Source: Hyphomicrobiales bacterium (lineage in GTDB: Bacteria > Pseudomonadota > Alphaproteobacteria > Rhizobiales > OSC116). Taken from it: a stretch of DNA of 64,000 nucleotides. Below are positions 25,466 through 34,789 of this stretch, in pieces. A model generated the notes under the pieces. The model saw nothing but the letters and a program-made list of their open reading frames with translations. It did not search any database and was not told where the DNA came from. A program made the translations under genes and the position numbers. The stretch is from NCBI GenBank assembly GCA_013214705.1, contig JABSRZ010000003.1, positions 186,001 through 250,000 on the forward strand, read 5' to 3'. Numbering within the stretch: the stretch's first letter is position 1; every line of letters begins with the position of its first letter.

Positions 25466-28021
25466 TTAGAATATTGTACCTTCATCACTATCGAGCGATA
25501 AATCCAACTCAATAGAATTTTCTATGCCCAAACCGCCATCGTTGCTGAACAGGTTGTTATTTATGCCAAATGTGGCGTCATTTGAGCCAATGCCCAAATC
25601 TTCTAACGATATTTCAATTTCATCTAAATTGTCGATGCTGTCGTCAAATTCCAAAGCTTCTTCTGGCGGTTCAGCGCCGTTTTTAAACGCCTCAGTAATT
25701 ATATTTTCATCGCCCGGCATGGCAGCAATGCCGGTTTTGCCATCGATGCGGTAAAAGTTTAGGCCATTGGGCACTCTGAATGGGATGGCCGGTGTGTCTT
25801 TAAGCGCTTGTTGCATAAAGTCTAAAAATACTGGCGCGGCCAATTGGCCGCCGGTTTGGCTTCGGCCCATGTTTTTGGGTGTGTCAAAGCCCAAATAAAC
25901 CCCGACCACTAGATCGGGCGTATAGCCAACAAACCACGCGTCTTTATAATCGTTAGTCGTGCCGGTTTTGCCGGCCACAGGTTTACCTAATTTTCTGACT
26001 ACAGGGGCGGTGCCACGTAGCACCACACCTTCCATAAAGCTGGTGATTTGGTAGGCGGTTGTGGCGCTAATCACCCGTTTAGAAGTGTCTATGAGGTTTG
26101 GTTCTTCTTGGCCTAGCCATTCGTCGGCAAAACAGCTTGTACATTCGCGTTTGTCGTGCCGGTAAATGGTGCGGCCATAGCGGTCTTGAATGCGGTCTAT
26201 AAGTGTCGGGGTAACTTGAATGCCGCCATTTGCCAACACACTATAACCAGTCACCATTTTCACCACAGTGGTTTCGCCACTGCCCAGCGCCATAGACAAA
26301 TACGGGTTTAATTTCTCATACACGCCAAATTCTGTTGCATATTTCGAAATGATTGGCATGCTAATGTCTTCGGCCAATCGCACCGTCATCACATTACGCG
26401 ATTTTTCTATGCCCAAACGCAATGTCGATGGGCCATAGAATTTCTTAGAGTAATTTTGTGGCTTCCAAATGGTATTCTGACCGACGATTTTCTTCTCGTA
26501 GGGGGCATCGAGAATCAATGACGATGGTGTGTAGCCATGCTCCAAGGCCACAGCATATACAAATGGTTTAAACGATGAGCCGGGTTGGCGTTCGGCTTGC
26601 GAGGCGCGGTTAAACTGGCTCATCTCGTATGAAAAGCCACCCACCAAGGCTTGAATCCGCCCGGTATGAGGGTCCATCGCCACAATGCCGCCCGAAATAA
26701 TCGGTATTTGCATCAGCCTGAATTCTTCGCTCGATGCGCCAGGTTCGACATAAATCACATCGCCTGCGCTCAGCACATCGCTAATTTTACGGGGTTGTCG
26801 GCCAACGCCGCCTTTTTCAAGCGCTGGGCGTGCCCATTTTACCTCGGCAAATTTAATGGTGCCAGTTTCACGGATAGCCTCGACTTCACCAGCAGTGTTA
26901 ATATTGGGCCGCAAGCCAATTTTGACATCAGATTTATTCATTTCTAGAACCACAGCCAAACGCCACGGCTTAATGTCACTTGGCCGGTCTATTTTGGTAA
27001 GGTCCTCTGCCCAATTGTCGGACAATTCAATTTGCGCAACCGGGCCACGCCAGCCGCCATTTTTGCGGTTATAACGTACCATGCCATTGACCAATGCATT
27101 GCGCGCTTGGGCTTGCATTGTGGGGTCTAATGTGGTTCGGATAGATAAGCCGCCGCGCAGGAGTTTTTTATTGCCATAAAGTTCAATAACTTTACGCCTT
27201 ACATCTTCGGCAAAATATTCGGCGGCAAAAATACGCGCCCCAAACGGCCGCGGGTTCACATTAAGTGGTTCACCCTGCGCTTCAATCATTTCATCGCGGG
27301 TTATATAACCATTTTCAAACATCCGGCCAACCACCCAATTGCGGCGGGTTATGGCGCGCTCGGTATGCCGAAACGGATGATAATTATTCGGCGCTTTGGG
27401 CAATGCTGCCAAATAGGCGGTTTGGGCGATGGATATTTTATCTAAGGTTTTGCCAAAATAATTTAACGAGGCCGCGGCAACGCCATAGGAGCGCAAACCT
27501 AAATTAATTTCATTTAAATATAGCTCCAAAATCTTGCCTTTGGAATAGGCGGACTCGATGCGAAACGTCACCAACGCTTCTTTGATTTTGCGGGTATAGG
27601 TATATTCATCTGACAATAGAAAGTTTTTGGCAACTTGCTGAGTGATGGTGGACGCGCCAATTAACCGCTTGCCACTGCCCAAATTTTTAACATTGGTATA
27701 CATGGCGCGGGCAAAGGCCAAACTATCGATGCCCGGATGAGTGAAAAAGTTTTTATCTTCGGCCGATATAAAGGCCTGCACGGTGCGCTGAGGTATAGAT
27801 TCAAACGGGATATAAAGCCGGCGCTGTTCAGCATATTCGGCCAACAATTGCCCATTGGCAGCATGCATGCGGCTCATCACATTTGGCTCATAGGCTTGCA
27901 ATTTCGTGTGGTCAGGCAAATCTTTGCTGGCTTCCCAAATTATATAGCTGGCAGCGGCAAGGCCAACAATTAGGAATAAAAACAGAATTGCAAATATAGA
28001 GCTAAATATGCGCCAGAGCAT
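25466..28021 (-). CDS. mrcA: Penicillin-binding protein 1A
   Basis: An 851-residue bifunctional peptidoglycan synthase anchored by one N-terminal helix (about 6-29) and acting in the periplasm. The glycosyltransferase domain has catalytic Glu88 in SAEDKNFFTHPG and the GASTITQQVAKN motif. An OB-type domain follows. The transpeptidase domain has Ser482 in SSFK, SRN (EKSRNVMTV) and KTG (VAGKTGTTNDYKDAWF). The last roughly 90 residues are acidic and low in complexity (Asp/Glu/Leu/Asn). It lies between the amidase and prfB, a conserved alphaproteobacterial order. Confidence 0.95.
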   Translation of the reverse strand: MLWRIFSSIFAILFLFLIVGLAAASYIIWEASKDLPDHTKLQAYEPNVMSRMHAANGQLLAEYAEQRRLYIPFESIPQRTVQAFISAEDKNFFTHPGIDSLAFARAMYTNVKNLGSGKRLIGASTITQQVAKNFLLSDEYTYTRKIKEALVTFRIESAYSKGKILELYLNEINLGLRSYGVAAASLNYFGKTLDKISIAQTAYLAALPKAPNNYHPFRHTERAITRRNWVVGRMFENGYITRDEMIEAQGEPLNVNPRPFGARIFAAEYFAEDVRRKVIELYGNKKLLRGGLSIRTTLDPTMQAQARNALVNGMVRYNRKNGGWRGPVAQIELSDNWAEDLTKIDRPSDIKPWRLAVVLEMNKSDVKIGLRPNINTAGEVEAIRETGTIKFAEVKWARPALEKGGVGRQPRKISDVLSAGDVIYVEPGASSEEFRLMQIPIISGGIVAMDPHTGRIQALVGGFSYEMSQFNRASQAERQPGSSFKPFVYAVALEHGYTPSSLILDAPYEKKIVGQNTIWKPQNYSKKFYGPSTLRLGIEKSRNVMTVRLAEDISMPIISKYATEFGVYEKLNPYLSMALGSGETTVVKMVTGYSVLANGGIQVTPTLIDRIQDRYGRTIYRHDKRECTSCFADEWLGQEEPNLIDTSKRVISATTAYQITSFMEGVVLRGTAPVVRKLGKPVAGKTGTTNDYKDAWFVGYTPDLVVGVYLGFDTPKNMGRSQTGGQLAAPVFLDFMQQALKDTPAIPFRVPNGLNFYRIDGKTGIAAMPGDENIITEAFKNGAEPPEEALEFDDSIDNLDEIEISLEDLGIGSNDATFGINNNLFSNDGGLGIENSIELDLSLDSDEGTIF

Positions 28022-28150
28022 TTGAACCTATCATCTTCGATAATCTGCCTGCAGATTTTGGGGGGCAAACCATTTGATCCGTCGAATCATGTAAATTTGC
28101 CAATTTAAATTTAACTGAAACTAATTGCAGATTGTGGCAAAGGCTAGACA

Positions 28151-28210
28151 ATTGTGTGATTATTTTTAATTATCATCAAAATTATGTGATTATATTTAAT
28201 AATCGTCAAA
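28151..28210. repeat. Two tandem 30-bp repeats at the amidase 3' end
   Basis: 28151-28180 and 28181-28210 match at 26 of 30 positions and are directly adjacent. The second copy includes the amidase stop codon (28206-28208). It lies in the 184-bp spacer between amidase and mrcA. Confidence 0.8.
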
Positions 28211-29723
28211 ATAAAGTGCGATTGTCGAAATATACCAAAATTGAGCGTTGCAAACTCCCTGCCATTTTATTTTGCCACGCAGCGGATTTTAAATTTTGCT
28301 CGTCTTTGCGGTTAGACAGATAACCCAATTCGATAAGCACAGACGGTACATCTGGTGCTTTCAACACCCGAAAACCAGCAAATTTAATAGGTTTTTTGTG
28401 CATCAGCACTTGTCCCTTCATTTGGCCAACCGCCAAATTGGCAAATTCGACCGATTTGGTTTTAGAGTCCCGTTGGGCCAAATCAATTAAAATTGACGCC
28501 ACCACTTTGGATTCATTTTTAAACTGTACGCCCGCTAAAATATCCGATCTGTTTTCTTTGCGCGCCAATGCCGCCGCTTCTTTATCAGATGATTTATCGG
28601 ACAATGTATAAATAGATGCGCCGCGCGCAGAACTGCTGCCGCTGGCGACCGAATCGGCATGAATTGAAATGAACAGATCGGCTTTATATTTTCGCGACAA
28701 AGTGACCCGGTCACGCAATTTAATAAAATAATCGCCCTTGCGGGTTAGATAAACCTCGAATTTACCGGTTGCAATCAGCAATTTTTGCAACCTTTTTACG
28801 ACGCTCAGCACAATGTGTTTTTCACGGGTGCCAGCACGGCTATTGGTGCCGCTGTCAATGCCGCCATGGCCAGCATCCAACACAATTATGGCCTTTCGTT
28901 GGGTTTGCTTTTGCGCTAGACCGCCCTGATTAGTGTCGGCTTGGCGCGCCGCTAACACCAGTGCGTCCCGGTTTGCCGGGTGCTTAATCGGTTTGGGCAC
29001 AGCAGTGCTTAACTCAATAATATCGGTGATGGCATCGGTTAAATTATTTAAACCTAAGTTTAGGGATGCCAAATCGATTTTGGATTGAACGATGTTAGAG
29101 GTATTTTGGGCTTGAATATTGATATCTGAATCTGGATCTTCCTCGGCTGCGACAATGCGCATTAATTCATCTAGTGATGGTATTTCGGGTTGAAAGTCCA
29201 GTTCCAGCATCGGCTGGCCATTGGCCGCTGGCTCGACCGGAGTGGCCACACCCATATTTAAATTCTGTTTACTGTCTCTATTGACCTGCGACTGGGTTAG
29301 GGCTGCAGGCTCGCGTTTAGCAGATTTTCGAACCAGATCGATAACCAATAACGCGCCTTTTTGAGATTTTTTTGGCACCGTAAACGCCGCCGACACTTCG
29401 GTTTCCTCAAGCGTATCAACCACAATTCTAGATTTTTTCAGCGAAAAATTGCCATAGCGGAATTCTTTGACCAAGCCATATGAGCGCATGCCTATATTTA
29501 GTGGCAAGTTAAAATTTACTGAATCAAAATCTATAATCACCCGGTCGGGGTCTGGAATGTTATAAACCTGAAACGCAACTTGTTCAGTTAATTCTATCAC
29601 CAAGCGGGTTTTTTCAACCCCGCCCGAAAGCCTGACATCGTAAACTTCATTGGCCTCTACAAAATTTGCATAGGACAACAATATTAGCAAATGCATAAAT
29701 ATATATTTGTGCGCTCTTTTCAT
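28206..29723 (-). CDS. N-acetylmuramoyl-L-alanine amidase with AMIN domain
   Basis: A 505-residue periplasmic zinc amidase that cuts septal peptidoglycan. Signal peptide to about residue 24 (FVEA-NEVYD), AMIN domain about 26-130 (VYDVRLSGGVEKTRLVIEL), a long low-complexity linker, then the Amidase_3 domain from about 270: DAGHGGIDSG, REKHIVL, SIHADS and the final ELGYLSN carry the Zn ligands and catalytic Glu. The architecture is like AmiC, which is activated by EnvC/NlpD-type partners; no such partner is nearby. It diverges from rne across about 800 bp. Confidence 0.93.
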   Translation of the reverse strand: MKRAHKYIFMHLLILLSYANFVEANEVYDVRLSGGVEKTRLVIELTEQVAFQVYNIPDPDRVIIDFDSVNFNLPLNIGMRSYGLVKEFRYGNFSLKKSRIVVDTLEETEVSAAFTVPKKSQKGALLVIDLVRKSAKREPAALTQSQVNRDSKQNLNMGVATPVEPAANGQPMLELDFQPEIPSLDELMRIVAAEEDPDSDINIQAQNTSNIVQSKIDLASLNLGLNNLTDAITDIIELSTAVPKPIKHPANRDALVLAARQADTNQGGLAQKQTQRKAIIVLDAGHGGIDSGTNSRAGTREKHIVLSVVKRLQKLLIATGKFEVYLTRKGDYFIKLRDRVTLSRKYKADLFISIHADSVASGSSSARGASIYTLSDKSSDKEAAALARKENRSDILAGVQFKNESKVVASILIDLAQRDSKTKSVEFANLAVGQMKGQVLMHKKPIKFAGFRVLKAPDVPSVLIELGYLSNRKDEQNLKSAAWQNKMAGSLQRSILVYFDNRTLF

Positions 29724-29787
29724 ATTATTGTCGTCTACTTTTTGAAATGTTGTTGTGGCTACAATATAAAAAAAACCTTAACGATTT

Positions 29788-29804
29788 ATATGTGTCACAC
29801 ATAT
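29788..29804. promoter_or_regulatory. 17-bp perfect palindrome ATATGTGTCACACATAT
   Basis: Two 8-bp arms around one central base, about 65 bp upstream of the amidase start. This is a typical size for a dimeric regulator site; the regulator is unknown. Confidence 0.4.
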
Positions 29805-29974
29805 TATTGGAATATGTTTTTTTGAGGTCGCGAAGTTAGATTTTCTGATGTTTAGCCAACGATGAAGCAGAATTTTTTGATTGCTTAATTATATAAATTC
29901 AATTACTAAGAAGCTATATAGGTAGATAAATAATAAAAATTAATGCCTATTCACACAACTTGTGTTTTGTTTAT

Positions 29975-30002
29975 TTTACTAACAAAATCAAGTCGATATA
30001 AT
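29975..30002 (+). promoter_or_regulatory. Putative promoter of rne
   Basis: TTTACT (29975-29980) and a perfect TATAAT (29997-30002) are 16 nt apart. Transcription from here would give a leader of about 510 nt before the rne start. Confidence 0.45.
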
Positions 30003-30346
30003 TATTTTTGGATGAGTTTTTGCAAATTGTTTGCAAAATGAATCAAAATGCGTGGTTTGTAGTTTTTGCATGCGGCAAAAATTTAGGTTCAAACCACTCA
30101 AATAACCGCCAACATATTGGCAGCGAATGGAATTAGAGTGGCTCAACACCATTTAATATTGTGGGGTATCTGTATTATTGCATCTTTGGCATTAATACGA
30201 TTGGCTACGCAAAAATCCGTTCAAATTGTACCCTTAAACTTTACCCCCTATTTTCATATGTTAAACATGCAGGTCATCCGACTTAACAACTATGTGGGTC
30301 AGTTCAATAAACATCTTTTCCTGTCTTCGATAGGTAAATTATATCA

Positions 30347-30371
30347 GTTAGATATTAAATTAATATCTAAC
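30347..30371 (+). other. Perfect hairpin in the rne leader
   Basis: GTTAGATATT (30347-30356) pairs with 30362-30371, loop of 5 nt, AU-rich. E. coli RNase E regulates its own mRNA through leader hairpins; a similar role here is only inferred from position. Confidence 0.45.
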
Positions 30372-30517
30372 AAATTTTATCATGCGAAACAAACATCGCA
30401 TCAACAATTTTATACAAATAATAAGCCGCAAAAAAAACTTAAAGCAGCCAATGAAAATGCTGCTGACAAGGCGATAGCTCGCTTTGCATATGCTTATTAT
30501 TTGATAGTGAGAGTTAC

Positions 30518-33349
30518 ATGGCAAATAATAAAATGCTTATTGACGCAACGCACGCGGAAGAAACACGTGTTGTTGTCGTCAAAGGAAACAAGATTGAAGA
30601 ATTTGACTTTGAGGCCGCTAACAGACGGCAACTTAAAGGCAATATATATTTAGCAAAAGTCACCCGCGTTGAACCTTCGCTGCAAGCTGCATTTGTAGAT
30701 TTTGGCGGCAATAGGCACGGCTTTTTGGCGTTTAGCGAAATACACCCAGATTATTACCAAATTCCTGCGGCTGACCGGGCAATATTGCGCCAAGAAGAAG
30801 CTGAAGCCGTTGCCGCGGCAAAATTGGAAGATGAGCTTGAAGATGCCAATGCCGATGCCAATGCCGATTTAGACGCCGAAACGCGCGATGAAGAAGGTAA
30901 TGAAGGCAATAATGGCCGGCGCGGTCGCAACCAAAACCGCCGCCGTGGCAGACGTAATAACACCCGCTTTGCCAGACGGCCTGCGCGCGGCATTTACACC
31001 TCGTTGCCAGAAACTGAGGCCAAAGAAGATGGTGTTAAAAGCGCCACTGACAAAGATGATAATGACGAAGCCAAAAACTCACGCACCCGCGGTGGCCGGG
31101 GCCGAGGTCGGGGTTATAGAAACCGCGGTCGCAGCCGTTGGAACCGCGGCGGAAACCGTTTATTGCGCGGTGTATATACATCACTACCGCCATATATAAG
31201 CGCCTTAAACGAAGACACTCCGTTTGAAAAATATGACCAAAAGCAAGCCGAAGCTAAACCAACATCGTTGCCCGAGGCCACCGGTTTGGCAGACAGTGTT
31301 AAATCAGATCAAATTGCTAATAATTCTGGCGTTGTGTCGATATTTGACGAAGAATCCACTCCAACCGACAAAACATCAGATGTCGATACAGATGTAGAAG
31401 ATGATGACGCAAGCCAAGCTAAAGTTGCGGATGAACCTACTGACACTGGTAAACGTGCTGCGCCTGCTGCCAAACCAGCCAAGCGCAAAACCCGCCCACG
31501 CAAACGTTATGAAATTCAACAGGTGATTAAACGCCGCCAAATAATTTTGGTGCAAGTGGTTAAAGAAGAACGTGGCAATAAAGGCGCGGCTCTCACCACC
31601 TATCTATCGCTTGCTGGCCGTTATTGTGTGCTTATGCCCAACACCGCCAAAGGTGGTGGCATTAGCCGTAAAATTACCAATATATCTGATCGTAAACGCC
31701 TTAAAGAGGTTGCCGAAAGCCTAGTTTTAGATGAAGGTATGGGACTTATTGTCCGCACTGCCGGGGCTAACCGCACCAAAATAGACATTAACCGCGATTA
31801 TGAATATCTAATTCGGTTGTGGGAAAATGTGCGTAATTTAACTTTGCGTTCTGTCGCCCCGCATTTGGTATATGAAGAAGGCAATTTAATTAAACGTTCG
31901 ATCCGCGATTTATATGACCGCGAAATAGACAGCGTTATCGTATCTGGCGAAAAAGCTTATAAAGATGCCAAAGCCATTATGCAAATGCTGATGCCAAGCC
32001 ATGCCAAAAAAGTACTGCATTATAAAGAAGCCCAACCTATTTTTATTCGCCATCAAATAGAGCAACAGTTGGATTCGATTTATAGCCCGAATGTAACTTT
32101 AAAATCTGGTGGCTATTTGGTCATAAATCAAACCGAAGCCTTGGTGTCTATCGACATTAACTCGGGTAAATCGACCAAAGAAAATTCAATAGAAAACACC
32201 GCGCTTAAGACCAATTTAGAAGCGGCCGAAGAAATTGCTAGGCAACTAAGATTGCGTGATTTGGCAGGGCTTGTGGTTATCGACTTTATCGATATGGAAG
32301 AAAGCCGCAACAATCGTGCTGTAGAAAAACGCATGAAAGATTGCCTCGCTTCTGACCGTGCGCGTATACAGGTCGGGCGCATTAGCCATTTTGGTTTGCT
32401 AGAAATGTCTCGCCAGCGGTTGCGGGCAAGCCTGCTCGAAGGCAGCACCGATATGTGTCCGCATTGTCATGGCACAGGGCTTATTCGGTCAAATTCATCT
32501 ATGGCTTTGCACATTCTAAACGCATTAGAACACCAGTTAATTCAAGGGCGTGGGCCATCGCTTAATATATTTGCGCCGTTGAACATCACCATGTTTTTAC
32601 TCAACAATAAACGCGCGCAATTGTTCGAAATTGAGAATAGATATAATGCCCGGGTGAATATAGAAGTAGACCCGCATTTAGAAGGCGTTAGTTATCGGAT
32701 AGAAACATCAGATGTAGAAGTGGCCACCAGTAAAACCGGTGCTATTCGGCTTGAAACTGAATATGGTACAGATGATGTATTGGAGTCAGAAACCCAACAA
32801 TTGGCAACAGCTGATGTTGACGTAGAGGTTGTTGTCGATGCCAAACTTGCTACTGATGGCAATGCTGCTGAAGGCACTGCTGATGACGGAACTGGCGACA
32901 AAAAAACCAAGCGCAGAAACCCGCGCGAACGAAGCCGCAATGGCCGCCGGAAAACCTCTAGAAGTCAGGGCGCTAAAAACACCGACACGGTTGCGAAGCC
33001 TACTGAAGATAAACCGGTAGACAAGCCGGCTGAAACCCAAAAATCCAACGAAACAGCAGCGGTAAATGCCGGTGAAAAACCAGCGGCAAGCGTTGACGTA
33101 GCTGAGGATAAAGTGGCTAGCAAAGCCAAAACGGCTGAGAAAAAACCCAAAGCCAGAACCCCGGCTAAAGCCAAAAAAGCCGGCGATGACGCTAAAAAAC
33201 CGGTTAAGAAACCGGCTAAGGCAAAAACTGCAAAACCGGCCGAAGCTAAGGCTGAGAAAGCTCCAGACACAAAGGCTAGCGACACAAAGGCGCCGGAGAA
33301 TGCAGAAGCCAAACAGGGTTGGTGGTCAAGGCGTTTTAGCCGTAGTTAA
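30518..33349 (+). CDS. rne: Ribonuclease E
   Basis: A 943-residue endoribonuclease for mRNA decay and rRNA/tRNA maturation. The catalytic half is complete: S1 start (LKGNIYLAKVTRVEPSLQAAF), 5' sensor and DNase I-like parts with the metal aspartates in VSIDINSGKS and VIDFIDMEE, and the Zn-link CPHCHGTG. Inside the S1 domain, about residues 92-330, lies an insertion with an acidic block, Arg/Gly-rich blocks and the peptide RG(I/V)YTSLP twice (about 158-164 and 218-224). The last roughly 200 residues are Ala/Lys/Pro-rich and disordered, the usual degradosome scaffold region. A GAGAG site precedes the ATG. Confidence 0.95.
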   Translation: MANNKMLIDATHAEETRVVVVKGNKIEEFDFEAANRRQLKGNIYLAKVTRVEPSLQAAFVDFGGNRHGFLAFSEIHPDYYQIPAADRAILRQEEAEAVAAAKLEDELEDANADANADLDAETRDEEGNEGNNGRRGRNQNRRRGRRNNTRFARRPARGIYTSLPETEAKEDGVKSATDKDDNDEAKNSRTRGGRGRGRGYRNRGRSRWNRGGNRLLRGVYTSLPPYISALNEDTPFEKYDQKQAEAKPTSLPEATGLADSVKSDQIANNSGVVSIFDEESTPTDKTSDVDTDVEDDDASQAKVADEPTDTGKRAAPAAKPAKRKTRPRKRYEIQQVIKRRQIILVQVVKEERGNKGAALTTYLSLAGRYCVLMPNTAKGGGISRKITNISDRKRLKEVAESLVLDEGMGLIVRTAGANRTKIDINRDYEYLIRLWENVRNLTLRSVAPHLVYEEGNLIKRSIRDLYDREIDSVIVSGEKAYKDAKAIMQMLMPSHAKKVLHYKEAQPIFIRHQIEQQLDSIYSPNVTLKSGGYLVINQTEALVSIDINSGKSTKENSIENTALKTNLEAAEEIARQLRLRDLAGLVVIDFIDMEESRNNRAVEKRMKDCLASDRARIQVGRISHFGLLEMSRQRLRASLLEGSTDMCPHCHGTGLIRSNSSMALHILNALEHQLIQGRGPSLNIFAPLNITMFLLNNKRAQLFEIENRYNARVNIEVDPHLEGVSYRIETSDVEVATSKTGAIRLETEYGTDDVLESETQQLATADVDVEVVVDAKLATDGNAAEGTADDGTGDKKTKRRNPRERSRNGRRKTSRSQGAKNTDTVAKPTEDKPVDKPAETQKSNETAAVNAGEKPAASVDVAEDKVASKAKTAEKKPKARTPAKAKKAGDDAKKPVKKPAKAKTAKPAEAKAEKAPDTKASDTKAPENAEAKQGWWSRRFSRS

Positions 33350-33370
33350 ATAACCTGATTATATAAATCT

Positions 33371-33408
33371 ATGCGCGGCCAAACAATTTGCTTTGACCGC
33401 GCATTATT
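33371..33408 (+). terminator. Probable terminator of rne
   Basis: ATGCGCGG (33371-33378) pairs with 33397-33404; after one mismatch four further pairs extend the stem, and TATTTT follows. It lies 22 nt after the rne stop. Confidence 0.55.
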
Positions 33409-33562
33409 TTGAAATTAGTAACCTTAAATATACTTTTTAACCACATTATAGAAAACAAGCGGAGAGCCTAACTTAAAGGCTTGCACTAATCTTAACGGCA
33501 TTTATTATGTGGTTACAATTATTAGACAAATTGAATTTATGATTTGTTACATGGAGGTGATT

Positions 33563-34327
33563 ATGAGTAATTTAATCGTCATAAGGATGTCAAAATTTAT
33601 CGCGGCTGTCTTATTGAGCTGGGCACTCTTATTTTCCACAATTAGCCACGCGGCCGAAGAATTTACGGAAGCCCAAAAATTTGAAATTATTCAAATTTTT
33701 CAGCAGTTTTTTCTTGAAAATCCCGAAATTATCCGTGAAGCGCTGATTGCGCTAGAACAAAAAAATGAGGCCATTCGGGCCAATGAAGTGCGCGAAATCA
33801 TCAGAAGCCAAAAAAGCATCATCGAAAACCCAATCGGTTTATATAGCGCTGGCAACCCAGATGCCGATGTCACGCTGATCGAATTTTTCGATTATAACGA
33901 CCCCAATTCCAAACAATCTTTAGCAGATATAATATATTTGTTGGAAAATGATGCTAATTTAAGAGTGGTGTTTTACGAAACGCCAATGCATGCGCAATCG
34001 TCACTCACCGCATCGCACGCGGTGTTGGCAGCTAAAAACCAGGGTAAATATTTAGAACTGCATACAGCTTTGCTAAGCCATAACGAATTGTTAGATGAAA
34101 ACATCATAATGGACATTGCCAAAAAAGTAGGCTTAAATGTCGAAACCTTGAAAAAAGACATGGCAGCAGTTGAAATAGAACAAGCTATCGAAAACGCGTC
34201 TAACATTGCCGAGATTTTGGGCGTGCAAGGCACACCGGCTTTCATCATTGGCAATGAATTATATAGAGGTTCTATTGGCCTTGAAAATTTACGCGCCAAA
34301 ATAAATGAAGTTCGCATAAATCGATAA
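33563..34327 (+). CDS. DsbA-like protein that lacks both active-site cysteines
   Basis: A 254-residue exported thioredoxin-fold protein of the DsbA/Com1-like group. Signal peptide with cleavage near TISHA-AEE (about 30), a helical N-terminal region, then the fold ending in the cis-proline loop GTPAFIIG. Where its paralogue two genes downstream has YNCTYCK, this protein has YNDPNSK: Asp113 and Ser116 replace both cysteines, so it cannot do disulfide chemistry at this site. It may be a chaperone or binding partner. A very strong GGAGGTGATT site fixes ATG 33563 over the start 54 nt upstream. 11 nt before aroQ. Confidence 0.85.
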   Translation: MSNLIVIRMSKFIAAVLLSWALLFSTISHAAEEFTEAQKFEIIQIFQQFFLENPEIIREALIALEQKNEAIRANEVREIIRSQKSIIENPIGLYSAGNPDADVTLIEFFDYNDPNSKQSLADIIYLLENDANLRVVFYETPMHAQSSLTASHAVLAAKNQGKYLELHTALLSHNELLDENIIMDIAKKVGLNVETLKKDMAAVEIEQAIENASNIAEILGVQGTPAFIIGNELYRGSIGLENLRAKINEVRINR

Positions 34328-34338
34328 AGGATATTGGC

Positions 34339-34773
34339 TTGAATATATCTATTATTAATGGCCCCAATTTGAACATGCTGGGCGTTAGAGAACCAGAAAT
34401 TTATGGTTCATTAAGCCTTGCAGACATTCAAAAATCTTGCCTCGACCTTGCTAAAAAATTGTCCATCAGTGTCGATTTTTATCAATCCAACCACGAAGGT
34501 GAGATTGTAGAGGCCATTCATAGAGCCTATGAAAATAAGCACACGGCCATTATCATTAACGCCGCGGCCTACACCCACACAAGTGTGGCCATATTGGATG
34601 CGTTAAAAGCCACAAACATCCCCATTTACGAGGTGCATCTGTCTAACGTGCATGCACGCGAGACATTTCGGCATCAATCCTACATATCAGCCATTGCAGA
34701 AGGTGTCATTTGTGGTTTAGGGTTAGAAAGCTATTTGGCAGCGATCAGAGCTGTTGCGCAAAAATATAAATAA
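34339..34773 (+). CDS. aroQ: 3-dehydroquinate dehydratase, type II
   Basis: A 144-residue enzyme of the shikimate pathway, making 3-dehydroshikimate. Family landmarks: INGPNLNMLGVREPEIYG with the catalytic Tyr, SNHEGEIVEAIH, IINAAAYTHTS and EVHLSNVHARE with the catalytic His. It starts with TTG (34339) after AAAGG; the protein then begins exactly where relatives do. It lies between the two DsbA-like genes, with short gaps of 11 and 16 nt, so all three are probably one transcript. Confidence 0.95.
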   Translation: MNISIINGPNLNMLGVREPEIYGSLSLADIQKSCLDLAKKLSISVDFYQSNHEGEIVEAIHRAYENKHTAIIINAAAYTHTSVAILDALKATNIPIYEVHLSNVHARETFRHQSYISAIAEGVICGLGLESYLAAIRAVAQKYK

Positions 34774-34789
34774 ATGGATATAATTACAC

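Larger units (their letters stand above)
29724..30517. other. Long AT-rich spacer with the RNase E leader
   Basis: Nearly 800 bp between divergent amidase and rne genes, with no gene I can support; a 178-codon frame at 30117-30653 is rejected. It holds a palindrome (29788-29804), a probable rne promoter (29975-30002), paired TTTGCAAA sites (30019-30026 and 30030-30037), a short hairpin (30063-30081) and a perfect 10-bp hairpin (30347-30371). Confidence 0.6.

Noticed and set aside
30078-30096. tRNA-like GGTTCAAACC element
   Set aside because: No acceptor stem, D-arm or anticodon arm can be fitted around it.
30117-30653. 178-codon open frame upstream of and overlapping rne
   Set aside because: Starts at TTG without a ribosome site, overlaps rne by about 135 nt in another frame, shows no family pattern, and lies in what looks like the rne leader.
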